Positions 43,392-51,616 of a stretch of DNA of 64,000 bases are shown here, piece by piece (within the stretch, counting starts at the first letter, position 1; the number at the start of each line of letters is the position of its first letter). The stretch lies in assembly GCF_001708505.1 (NCBI RefSeq), contig NZ_CP015992.1:1860001-1924000 (forward strand), written 5' to 3'. The position numbers were made by a program, and so were the translations under genes. The notes beneath the pieces were generated by a model. It had not been told where the DNA came from. It did not search any database and saw only the letters and a list, made by a program, of their open reading frames with translations. The stretch comes from Pseudomonas sp. TCU-HL1. Its GTDB lineage: Bacteria > Pseudomonadota > Gammaproteobacteria > Pseudomonadales > Pseudomonadaceae.

Positions 43392-44921
43392 GTGGAGCGT
43401 TTATCCATGCGTAAGATTCGCGAAGTACTACGTCTCAAGTTTGAGGTTGGTCTATCTGCCCGCCAGATCGCGGTCAGCCTGCAAGTTGGTCGCGCCACCA
43501 TCGGTGACTACCTCAATCGCTTTGCTGCCTGTGGGCTGACCTGGCCCTCTGCCCTGACCGACGCCGAGCTGGAGCGGCAGCTTTTCCCGCCGTCGCCCTC
43601 CGTTCCCAGTGAACAGCGCCCGATCCCTGACTGGGCTTGGATACATGCCGAGCTGCGTCGTCCCGGGGTCACCCTGGCGCTGCTCTGGCAGGAGTATCGA
43701 CTGAGCCAGCCACAGGGGTTCCAGTACAGCTGGTTCTGCGATCACTACCGCGCCTGGCAGGGCAAGGTGGATGTGGTAATGCGCCAAGAGCACCGGGTCG
43801 GCGAGAAATTGTTTGTCGACTATGCCGGCCAGACAGTGCCGATCATTGACCGGCGTACCGGCGAGATCCGTCAGGCGCAGATCTTTGTCGCGGTGCTCGG
43901 CGCCTCCAGCTACACCTTTGCGGAGGCCACCTGGTCACAGCAGTTGTCGGACTGGCTGGGTTCTCATGCTCGCTGCTTTGCCTTTCTCGGCGGGGTGCCG
44001 GCGATCGTGGTGCCGGACAACCTACGCAGTGCAGTGAGCAAGACGCACCGCTATGAGCCGGACATCAACCCCAGCTATCGCGATCTGGCCGAGCATTATG
44101 CGGTGGCTATCGTGCCAGCCAGAGCCCGAAAGCCGCGTGACAAGGCCAAGGTTGAGGTCGGTGTGCAGGTGGTGGAGCGCTGGATTCTGGCGGCACTGCG
44201 CCACCGGCAATTCTTTTCGCGGGAAGAGCTCAACACCGCCATCGGTGCGCTACTGGTTCGCCTGAATCAGCGCCCGTTCAAGAAGCTGCCGGGTTCCCGG
44301 CAGTCAGCCTTCGAAACGCTGGATCAACCGGCACTGCGCGCTCTTCCGGAGCAGCCCTATGTCTACGCCGAATGGAAGAAAGTCCGGGTGCATATCGACT
44401 ACCACGTCGAGGTCGATGGGCATTACTACTCGGTGCCCTACCAACTGGTGAAGCAACAACTGGAGGTGCGCCTGACGGCGCGCACGGTGGAGTGCTTCCA
44501 CGGCAATCAGCGGGTGGCCAGCCATGTCCGCGCCCAGCTTAAGGGGCGGCATAGCACCCAGGTCGGGCACATGCCCAAGAGTCATCGCGAACATGCCGAG
44601 TGGACGCCCCAGCGCCTGGTGCGCTGGGCGGAGCAGACCGGCCCCCATACGGCTGGCGTGATCCAGCACATCCTCGAACGGCGCAGCCATCCGAGCCACG
44701 GCTATCGGGCCTGCCTGGGCATCCTGCGCCTCGGCAAAGCCCATGGCGAAGATCGTCTGGAGGCGGCCTGCCAGCGCGCATTGAGCTTGGGGGCCTGTAG
44801 CTACAAGAGCCTCGAATCCATCCTGCGCCAAGGCCTTGAGCGTCTGCCGCTGCCTCAACAGCACCTGCCGCTGCTGCCGGATAACCACGAAAACCTGCGT
44901 GGCCCGCGCTACTACCACTGA
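43392..44921 (+). CDS. istA: IS21-family transposase IstA
   Basis: A 509-residue DDE transposase. An N-terminal HTH (LSARQIAVSLQVGRATIGDY) precedes the rve catalytic core with acidic residues in FVDYAGQTV, VPDNLRSAVSK and KAKVEVGVQVVERW. A C-terminal Mu-type beta domain follows. GTG start. It works with IstB to integrate the circularised element. istB follows after 17 bases. Confidence 0.93.
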   Translation: MERLSMRKIREVLRLKFEVGLSARQIAVSLQVGRATIGDYLNRFAACGLTWPSALTDAELERQLFPPSPSVPSEQRPIPDWAWIHAELRRPGVTLALLWQEYRLSQPQGFQYSWFCDHYRAWQGKVDVVMRQEHRVGEKLFVDYAGQTVPIIDRRTGEIRQAQIFVAVLGASSYTFAEATWSQQLSDWLGSHARCFAFLGGVPAIVVPDNLRSAVSKTHRYEPDINPSYRDLAEHYAVAIVPARARKPRDKAKVEVGVQVVERWILAALRHRQFFSREELNTAIGALLVRLNQRPFKKLPGSRQSAFETLDQPALRALPEQPYVYAEWKKVRVHIDYHVEVDGHYYSVPYQLVKQQLEVRLTARTVECFHGNQRVASHVRAQLKGRHSTQVGHMPKSHREHAEWTPQRLVRWAEQTGPHTAGVIQHILERRSHPSHGYRACLGILRLGKAHGEDRLEAACQRALSLGACSYKSLESILRQGLERLPLPQQHLPLLPDNHENLRGPRYYH

Positions 44922-44938
44922 CCTGAAGGAACGCCCCC

Positions 44939-45694
44939 ATGTTGCATCACCCGACTCTGGACAAGCTCCAGAACCTGCGCCTGCACGGCATGCTCAAAGC
45001 GCTGAGCGAGCAGCTGACAACCCCGGATATCAGCAGCCTGAGCTTCGAGGAACGCCTCGGTCTGCTCATCGACCGTGAACTGACCGAGCGCGAGGACAAG
45101 CGCTTGAGCAGCCGGCTGCGCCAGGCCCGACTCCGGCATAACGCCTGTATCGAAGACCTCGACTACCGCAGTCCGCGCGGCCTGGACAAGGGGCTGATCC
45201 TCCAGCTGAGCAGCGGCCAGTGGCTGCGTGAAGGGCTCAACCTGATCATCGGCGGCCCCACCGGCGTGGGCAAAACCTGGCTCGCCTGTGCCCTGGCCCA
45301 CAAGGCCTGCCGGGATGGTTTCAGCGTGCGCTACCTGCGCCTGCCACGCCTGCTGGAGGACTTGGGCCTGGCTCACGGCGATGGTCGCTTCGCCAAGCTG
45401 ATGAGCAGCTATGCCAAGACCGACCTGTTGATCCTCGATGACTGGGGACTGGCCCCGTTCACCGCCGAACAGCGCCGCGACATGCTGGAACTGCTGGATG
45501 ACCGCTACGGCCAACGCTCGACCCTGGTGACCAGCCAGATGCCCGTGGAAAACTGGCACGAGCTGATCGGCGATCCAACCCTGGCCGATGCCATCCTCGA
45601 CCGTTTGGTACACAACGCCTATCGCCTCCAGCTCAAGGGCGAATCGATGCGTAAAAGAACTCGGAAATTGACGGCACCCGGGCAATCAGATTAA
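44939..45694 (+). CDS. istB: IS21-family helper ATPase IstB
   Basis: A 251-residue AAA+ protein with Walker A GPTGVGKTWLAC and Walker B LLILDDWGLAP. It selects target DNA and stimulates IstA. The stop codon TAA lies inside the 8-bp target duplication (AGATTAAC) made by IS66 copy B, so the second insertion did not cut the coding sequence. Confidence 0.93.
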   Translation: MLHHPTLDKLQNLRLHGMLKALSEQLTTPDISSLSFEERLGLLIDRELTEREDKRLSSRLRQARLRHNACIEDLDYRSPRGLDKGLILQLSSGQWLREGLNLIIGGPTGVGKTWLACALAHKACRDGFSVRYLRLPRLLEDLGLAHGDGRFAKLMSSYAKTDLLILDDWGLAPFTAEQRRDMLELLDDRYGQRSTLVTSQMPVENWHELIGDPTLADAILDRLVHNAYRLQLKGESMRKRTRKLTAPGQSD

Positions 45695-45777
45695 CGTAAG
45701 CGCTCCATGAACCCCACCTTCAACTGAACGATCCGCTTGCGGATGCTGGGCTCCCGTTTTCCCAGTGGAGCCCCGTC

Positions 45778-46134
45778 ATGATGCGTCCGGACGCCAAGGT
45801 CAAAGCCGTCTACCTCTATCCGAAACCCGTCGACTTCCGGAAGTCCATTGATGGTCTGGCGGCCTTGGTGGAGCTGGATATCAAGGTGGCCGTGTTCGAC
45901 CCGGTGTTGTTCGTCTTCCTCAACAAAACACGCAACCGGGTGAAGATCCTCTATTGGGAACGCAATGGCTTTTGCCTGTGGCTCAAGCGCCTGCAGGCCG
46001 AGCGTTTCAAGACCAAGCCTGATGCTGAAGAGCCCATCGTGTTGACGGTGCGGGAACTGAATCAGTTGCTGGCAGGATTCGACCTCTGGGGGAACCAGCC
46101 ACACAAGGTGCTGACCCCGCGTTTTGTGAGCTGA
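45778..46134 (+). CDS. tnpB: IS66 TnpB accessory protein (copy B)
   Basis: The same 118-residue protein as copy A's TnpB; only a few silent base changes were noticed between the two (for example in the LLAGF codons). tnpC follows after 19 bases. Confidence 0.93.
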   Translation: MMRPDAKVKAVYLYPKPVDFRKSIDGLAALVELDIKVAVFDPVLFVFLNKTRNRVKILYWERNGFCLWLKRLQAERFKTKPDAEEPIVLTVRELNQLLAGFDLWGNQPHKVLTPRFVS

Positions 46135-46153
46135 GTCGGTATAATCCGGCGCC

Positions 46154-47653
46154 ATGAAATCTGGCGCAGACTCCCTTCCCGACGATCCCGTCCTGCTCAA
46201 GGCCTTGGTTCTGCAATTGCAGGAACAGGTTGCTCTGCTGCGCCACAAACTGTTCTCGCCAAAGTCCGAGCGTAGCCCCGAGGATGCCGACTCCCCTCAG
46301 TTGGCCATGTTCAACGAGGCTGAGGAGTTGCTCGAAGAACCTGCTGGCGGATCGGGTGAAGCCGAAGAAGTCGTCGCCCCAGTGAAGCGACGTGGCAAGC
46401 GCAAGCCCCTCCCGGCTGACTTGCCGCGCGTTGAAATCATCCATGAACTGCCCGAGCACGAGTTGACCTGTGCCTGCGGCGCCTGCAAGCAGGTGATCGG
46501 CGAGGAGACCAGCGAGCAATTGGAGATCATCCCGATGCAGGTACGGGTGATCCGCCATATCCGCAAAACCTACGCCTGCAAAGCCTGCGAAAGCGCTCCG
46601 GTCACGGCCGACAAGCCGGCCCAACTGATCGAGAAAAGTGTGGCCAGCCCTAGCGTGCTGGCCATGCTGCTGACCACCAAGTACGCCGATGGCATCCCGC
46701 TGTATCGCTTCGAGAGGATGCTCAGCCGCCACGGCCTCGACATCCCCCGCCAGACCCTGGCGCGCTGGGTGATCCAGTCTGGCGAGCAGTTGCAGCCCCT
46801 GCTCAACCTCATGCGCGACCAGTTGCTGGGCTACCCGGTGTTGCACTGCGACGAAACCCGGCTGCAGGTACTGCACGAACCCGGGCGCGATCCCACCGCG
46901 CAGTCCTGGATGTGGGTACAGAGCGGCGGCCCGCCGGAGAAACCCGTCGTCCTCTTCGACTACAGCACCAGCCGCGCGCAGGAGGTGCCGTTGCGCCTGC
47001 TCGCCGGCTATCGCGGCTACCTGATGACCGACGACTATGCCGGCTACAACGCCGTGGCCGCGCAAGACGGCATCGAGCGCCTGGCCTGCTGGGCTCACGC
47101 TCGACGCAAATTCATCGAGGCACAGACGGTGCAGCCCAAGGGCAAGATCGGGCGCGCCGACATGGCCTTGAACCTGATCAACCAGCTGTACGGCATCGAG
47201 CGCGATCACAAGGACAGCGGCAACCTGGAACGTCACGCCGCACGACAGCAGCGCAGCCGGCCCCTCCTGGAACAGCTCAAGGCCTGGCTGGACAAGACCC
47301 AGCCACAGGTCGCCGCGCAGAATGCCCTGGGCAAGGCGGTGAACTACCTGGCCAGCAACTGGAGCCGGCTCGTGCGCTATGTCGAAGGCGGGCATCTGCC
47401 CATCGACAACAACCGTGCCGAGAACGCCATCCGTCCTTTCGTGATCGGCCGCAAGAACTGGCTGTTCAGCGACACGCCCAAGGGCGCCACGGCCAGCGCG
47501 CAGCTCTACAGCCTGATCGAAACGGCCAAAGCCAACGGGCAAGAACCCTATGCCTGGCTGCGCCACGTCCTGGAGCGCCTGCCAACGGCCAACAGTGTCG
47601 AAGACTACGAAGCCCTGCTGCCGTGGAACTGCCCGCCGACTAGCACATCCTGA
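46154..47653 (+). CDS. tnpC: IS66 transposase TnpC (copy B)
   Basis: A 499-residue transposase. It has an N-terminal coiled region (ALVLQLQEQVALLRHKL), a zinc-finger-like CACGACK and CKAC, an HTH, and the DDE core with Asp in HCDETRLQVL, Asp in MTDDYAGYNAV and Glu in NNRAENAIRPF. The C-terminal IS66 tail is intact, so the element should be able to move and to act on copy A's ends. Confidence 0.94.
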   Translation: MKSGADSLPDDPVLLKALVLQLQEQVALLRHKLFSPKSERSPEDADSPQLAMFNEAEELLEEPAGGSGEAEEVVAPVKRRGKRKPLPADLPRVEIIHELPEHELTCACGACKQVIGEETSEQLEIIPMQVRVIRHIRKTYACKACESAPVTADKPAQLIEKSVASPSVLAMLLTTKYADGIPLYRFERMLSRHGLDIPRQTLARWVIQSGEQLQPLLNLMRDQLLGYPVLHCDETRLQVLHEPGRDPTAQSWMWVQSGGPPEKPVVLFDYSTSRAQEVPLRLLAGYRGYLMTDDYAGYNAVAAQDGIERLACWAHARRKFIEAQTVQPKGKIGRADMALNLINQLYGIERDHKDSGNLERHAARQQRSRPLLEQLKAWLDKTQPQVAAQNALGKAVNYLASNWSRLVRYVEGGHLPIDNNRAENAIRPFVIGRKNWLFSDTPKGATASAQLYSLIETAKANGQEPYAWLRHVLERLPTANSVEDYEALLPWNCPPTSTS

Positions 47654-47841
47654 TCGCGATACCCCGTCAAAGGAAGACGGGGTTTATGGAGCGGTTACAG
47701 ATTAACAATGCCAGCCCTGCGTCGCTGCGCTCCGACTGCCCGGCCGGATGGCCGTGGAACAGGTGGCCGGATGTGCGTGGAATACCCGGCCGGATCAGCG
47801 TGGATTGGGTGGCCGGATGGCGTGGAATCCGCACCACAAAC

Positions 47842-49250
47842 TGTTCTCGCCAAAGTCCGAGCGCAGCCCCGAGGATGCCGACTCCCCTCAGTTGGCCATG
47901 CTCAACGAGGCTGAGGAGTTGCTCGAAGAACCTGCTGGCGGATCGGGTGAAGCCGAAGCCGAAGAAGTCGTCGCCCCAGTGAAACGACGTGGCAAGCGCA
48001 AGCCCCTCCCGGCTGACTTGCCGCGCGTTGAAATCATCCATGAACTGCCCGAGCACGAGTTGACCTGTGCCTGCGGCGCCTGCAAGCAGGTGATCGGCGA
48101 GGAGACCAGCGAGCAATTGGAGATCATCCCGATGCAGGTACGGGTGATCCGCCATATCCGCAAAACCTACGCCTGCAAAGCCTGCGAAAGCGCTCCGGTC
48201 ACGGCCGACAAGCCGGCCCAACTGATCGAGAAAAGTGTGGCCAGCCCTAGCGTGCTGGCCATGCTGCTGACCACCAAGTACGCCGATGGCATCCCGCTGT
48301 ATCGCTTCGAGAGGATGCTCAGCCGCCACGGCCTCGACATCCCCCGCCAGACCCTGGCGCGCTGGGTGATCCAGTCTGGCGAGCAGTTGCAGCCCCTGCT
48401 CAACCTCATGCGCGACCAGTTGCTGGGCTACCCGGTGTTGCACTGCGACGAAACCCGGCTGCAGGTACTGCACGAACCCGGGCGCGATCCCACCGCGCAG
48501 TCCTGGATGTGGGTACAGAGCGGCGGCCCGCCGGAGAAACCCGTCGTCCTCTTCGACTACAGCACCAGACGCGCGCAGGAGGTGCCGTTGCGCCTGCTCG
48601 CCGGCTATCGCGGCTACCTGATGACCGACGACTATGCCGGCTACAACGCCGTGGCCGCGCAAGACGGCATCGAGCGCCTGGCCTGCTGGGCTCACGCTCG
48701 ACGCAAATTCATCGAGGCACAGAAGGTGCAGCCCAAGGGCAAGATCGGGCGCGCCGACATGGCCTTGAACCTGATCAACCAGCTGTACGGCATCGAGCGC
48801 GATCACAAGGACAGCGGCAACCTGGAACGTCACGCCGCACGACAGCAGCGCAGCCTGCCGATCCTGGAACAGCTCAAGGCCTGGCTGGACAAGACCCAGC
48901 CACAGGTCGCCGCGCAGAATGCCCTGGGCAAGGCGGTGAACTACCTGGCCAGCAACTGGAGCCGGCTCGTGCGCTATGTCGAAGGCGGGCATCTGCCCAT
49001 CGACAACAACCGTGCCGAGAACGCCATCCGTCCTTTCGTGATCGGCCGCAAGAACTGGCTGTTCAGCGACACGCCCAAGGGCGCCAGAGCCAGCGCGCAG
49101 CTCTACAGCCTGATCGAAACGGCCAAAGCCAACGGGCAAGAACCCTATGCCTGGCTGCGCCACGTCCTGGAGCGCCTGCCAACGGCCAACAGTGTCGAAG
49201 ACTACGAAGCCCTGCTGCCGTGGAACTGTCCACCGACTAGCACATCCTGA
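47842..49250 (+). pseudogene. tnpC: IS66 tnpC (copy A), 3' part
   Basis: About 468 codons of tnpC beginning at the codon after the IS21 insertion point and including all three DDE residues. A longer frame reaches back to 47748 through the IS21 right end, so a chimeric protein lacking the native N-terminus could be made from there, but it would lack the coiled N-terminal segment. Compared with copy B it reads GEAEAEEVV instead of GEAEEVV. Confidence 0.88.
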
Positions 49251-49291
49251 TCACGGCAACTCGTCAAAGGAAGACGGGATTTATGGAGCGC

Positions 49292-49984
49292 TTACCGTTC
49301 CTCGGCCTGTGCACCATCTTGAAACTCTTGAGCAGAGACCCCTGCATTCACGCCATTTAGTCGAAGTTCAGTAAGGTATTGTCGAATAACTGGGCCAGGT
49401 AAGCTTTTGGCTGAGGCTCGGAAGCGAATGCTTTTTTCACTTTTCTTTACAATATAAAAATTTCCAGCTTTCTTGGGTTGAGCCCCCATTGCTTTAACGC
49501 TTTTAATGAAGCTTGATGGAGTCATGTTGCTAATTTTTACTGCGACAGGGATGCTTCGTGCTCGTATCCACTTGTCAACTTCCTTGACCGCGGAATCCAC
49601 ATCAAGCCCGTGATTTGGTTCTGGGAATTCGTCTGCAGTTACGGCAACAACGAAGTCGTAAATTTGGTCGTCCGTAACGTCATTAATAAGCCTTCTATCA
49701 TTTCTATGAAGGGTTGTTAGTAAACTTGCTAAGGCTGTTCGCCTGTTTCCATTATGGAATGGATGATTCTTGGTAAGCGAATGAAATAATGCTGCAACTT
49801 TCTATTCTAGGGTAGAGTACTTAAAGTGGTCGCCTATTCCGGTGTGAGGTCTGTTGACCGCAGAATCCAGCATGGCTTCCGACTTTACTCCAATCGGTGA
49901 AAGAGGATCATCTTGGCCCTCAAATATTCTGGCGAGCTCAAAATGAATATCAACTACATTGTCTTTAGATGGCATCCATAACAT
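49292..49984 (-). pseudogene. doc: Doc/Fic-family toxin gene with in-frame amber codon
   Basis: The frame opens with ATG behind AGGAG and reads 60 residues, then TAG at 49802-49804, then continues open to the IS66 right end. After the stop comes HPFHNGNRRTALAS, the Fic/Doc active-site motif (catalytic His, GN.R loop); Doc enzymes phosphorylate EF-Tu. A further 100 residues of unknown type follow (including KSVKAMGAQPKKAGNFYIVK). The final stop TAA is supplied by the IS66 terminal repeat, so the C-terminus was probably cut as well. No phd-type antitoxin precedes it; the gene upstream is nrdB. The gene is AT-richer than its neighbours. Confidence 0.75.
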
Positions 49985-50001
49985 AGGCTTCTCCTGCTTA
50001 T

Positions 50002-50027
50002 AAAAAACCCCGCACTAGGCGGGGTTT
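50002..50027 (-). terminator. Intrinsic terminator after nrdB
   Basis: On the minus strand: AAACCCCGC-CTAGT-GCGGGGTTTTTT. A strong stem and U run about 75 bases past the nrdB stop, separating nrdB from the doc remnant. Confidence 0.88.
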
Positions 50028-50098
50028 GTCTTTCTTCGCTACCCCGAACTTCCATTTCAGGTAAAGCGCTTATGTTTTCCTAATGTCTTGACCCGGAT

Positions 50099-51346
50099 TC
50101 AATCCCAGCTCAGCGCGCCGCCAGTTTGATATTCGATGACTCGCGTCTCAAAGAAATTCTTTTCTTTTTTCAGGTCCATGATTTCGGACATCCACGGGAA
50201 CGGGTTGGTGGCGCCCGGGTATTCCTCTTTCAGGCCGATCTGGGTCAGGCGGCGGTTGGCGATGAATTTGAGGTAGTCCTCCATCATCGCGGCGTTCATG
50301 CCCAGTACGCCGCGCGGCATGGTGTCGCGAGCGTATTCGATCTCCAGCTGGGTGCCCTGCAGGATCATCTGGGTCGCTTCGTCCTTCATCTGGGCATCCC
50401 ACAGGTGCGGGTTCTCGATCTTGATCTGGTTGATCACGTCGATGCCGAAGTTCAGGTGCATGGATTCGTCGCGCAGGATGTACTGGAACTGCTCGGCAGT
50501 GCCGGTCATCTTGTTGCGGCGGCCCATGGAGAGGATCTGGGTGAAGCCGCAGTAGAAGAAGATGCCTTCCAGTACGCAGTAGTAGGCGATCAGGTTGCGC
50601 AGGAACTGGCGGTCGGTCTCCGGGGTGCCGGTCTTGAACTCGGGGTCGGAGATCGAGCGGGTGTACTTGAGGCCCCAGGACGCTTTCTTCGCGACGCTCG
50701 GAATCTCGTGGTACATGTTGAAGATTTCGCCTTCATCCATGCCCAGCGACTCGATGCAGTACTGGTAGGCGTGGGTGTGGATCGCCTCTTCGAAGGCCTG
50801 GCGCAGGATGTACTGGCGGCACTCGGGGTTGGTGATCAGGCGGTACACGGCCAGCACCAGGTTGTTGGCAACCAGGGAGTCGGCGGTGGAGAAGAAGCCG
50901 AGGTTGCGCATCACGATGCGGCGCTCGTCTTCGGACAGACCGTCCTTGCTCTTCCACAGGGCAATGTCGGCGTTCATGTTCACTTCCTGCGGCATCCAGT
51001 GGTTGGCGCAACCATCCAGATACTTCTGCCAGGCCCAGTCGTACTTGAAGGGTACGAGTTGGTTGAGGTCGGCGCGGGCGTTGATCATCTGCTTGTCGCC
51101 AACCTGCACGCGCGCGGCGGAGCCTTCGAGGTCGTCCAGGCCTTCCTGGATGTCGAGGGCGTCGAGGGCCTTCTTGGCGCGGGCGACGGCGTCGGAGTCG
51201 TCGGCCGATACGGCACGGGCGTCTTCAACGGAGCCGGCGGCTTCGTCGTCGAGCTTGTCGATGTTCTTGGCGGCGGCCTGGGCAACGGCGGGGGCTGCCT
51301 TGGCTTCGGTGGGGTCTTCTTTGTCGAATTCGTCCCAGCTGAGCAT
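50099..51346 (-). CDS. nrdB: Class Ia ribonucleotide reductase, small subunit
   Basis: A 415-residue radical-generating subunit. Diiron ligands are recognisable in EEAIHTHAYQYCIESLG, NLIAYYCVLEGIFFYCGF and ILRDESMHLNFGIDVINQ. The first 80 residues are acidic and Ala-rich and precede the conserved core, as in Pseudomonas NrdB. It forms the tyrosyl radical for NrdA to reduce ribonucleotides aerobically. It is downstream of nrdA on the same strand, separated by about 270 bases with a dispersed palindrome. Confidence 0.95.
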   Translation of the reverse strand: MLSWDEFDKEDPTEAKAAPAVAQAAAKNIDKLDDEAAGSVEDARAVSADDSDAVARAKKALDALDIQEGLDDLEGSAARVQVGDKQMINARADLNQLVPFKYDWAWQKYLDGCANHWMPQEVNMNADIALWKSKDGLSEDERRIVMRNLGFFSTADSLVANNLVLAVYRLITNPECRQYILRQAFEEAIHTHAYQYCIESLGMDEGEIFNMYHEIPSVAKKASWGLKYTRSISDPEFKTGTPETDRQFLRNLIAYYCVLEGIFFYCGFTQILSMGRRNKMTGTAEQFQYILRDESMHLNFGIDVINQIKIENPHLWDAQMKDEATQMILQGTQLEIEYARDTMPRGVLGMNAAMMEDYLKFIANRRLTQIGLKEEYPGATNPFPWMSEIMDLKKEKNFFETRVIEYQTGGALSWD

Positions 51347-51616
51347 TGTTCCTCTCCTGGTCTGCGGGCCGGTCTGTGCCGGCCTGGGTGTTTGGGTGCG
51401 TGGGTAGGTGCACGCAAAAGCTTCAGAGCTACTTCTGGTTCACTGACCCGGCCTGTTGGCGGGAGGTGTGGAAGAAGCTGTTGTATCTGTGCAAGTTCGA
51501 GGGTGGTGTGCCCTTTCCCTGAAGGGAGAGGGGACTATCAAGTGCTGCCTGTGAGCCTGTGCCTGACATTTCCCTCTCCCCCGGCCCCTCTCCCGGAGGG
51601 AGAGGGAAGCGGCCTG
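51347..51616. repeat. nrdA-nrdB spacer with CCCTCTCCC/GGGAGAGGG repeats
   Basis: Contains TTCCCTGAAGGGAGAGGGGA and, 40 bases on, TCCCTCTCCCCCGGCCCCTC followed by CCCGGAGGGAGAGGGAAG. These belong to the same dispersed family as 749-785 and can fold into hairpins between nrdA and nrdB, possibly setting the ratio of the two messages. No gene was seen. Confidence 0.6.

Larger units (their letters stand above)
45696..47698 (+). mobile_element. Inner IS66-type element (copy B), intact
   Basis: 2003 bases from GTAAGCGCTCCAT to ATGGAGCGGTTAC, flanked by AGATTAAC on both sides (45688-45695 and 47699-47706), the 8-bp duplication normal for IS66. tnpB and tnpC are complete. It is nearly the same as copy A, so it is a recent arrival, perhaps a daughter of the same lineage. 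Confidence 0.93.
43204..47833 (+). mobile_element. IS21-family element inside IS66 copy A
   Basis: Starts TGCGGATTCC and ends GGAATCCGCA, with CCACAAAC duplicated at 43196-43203 and 47834-47841. Without the IS66 copy B inserted in it, it is 2619 bases. Five copies of ATCCGGCCAC lie in the left 120 bases and four inverted relatives in the last 100 bases, the multiple terminal repeats typical of IS21 ends. Both istA and istB are intact. Confidence 0.92.
42649..49295 (+). mobile_element. Outer IS66-type element (copy A), interrupted
   Basis: Left end GTAAGCGCTCCA and right end TGGAGCGCTTAC are inverted repeats. Removing the IS21-type insertion and its duplicated 8 bp leaves 2009 bases with tnpB intact and tnpC split. 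It differs from copy B by a GCCGAA hexamer repeated in tnpC, which accounts for the 6-base length difference. The outside 8-mers (GCATTTCC left, CGTTCCTC right) do not match, so the usual 8-bp duplication is missing. Confidence 0.88.

Noticed and set aside
47748..49250. A seemingly complete 500-codon tnpC
   Set aside because: Its first 30 codons are IS21 terminal DNA. The true N-terminus of this tnpC lies at 43107, so it is the 3' part of an interrupted gene.
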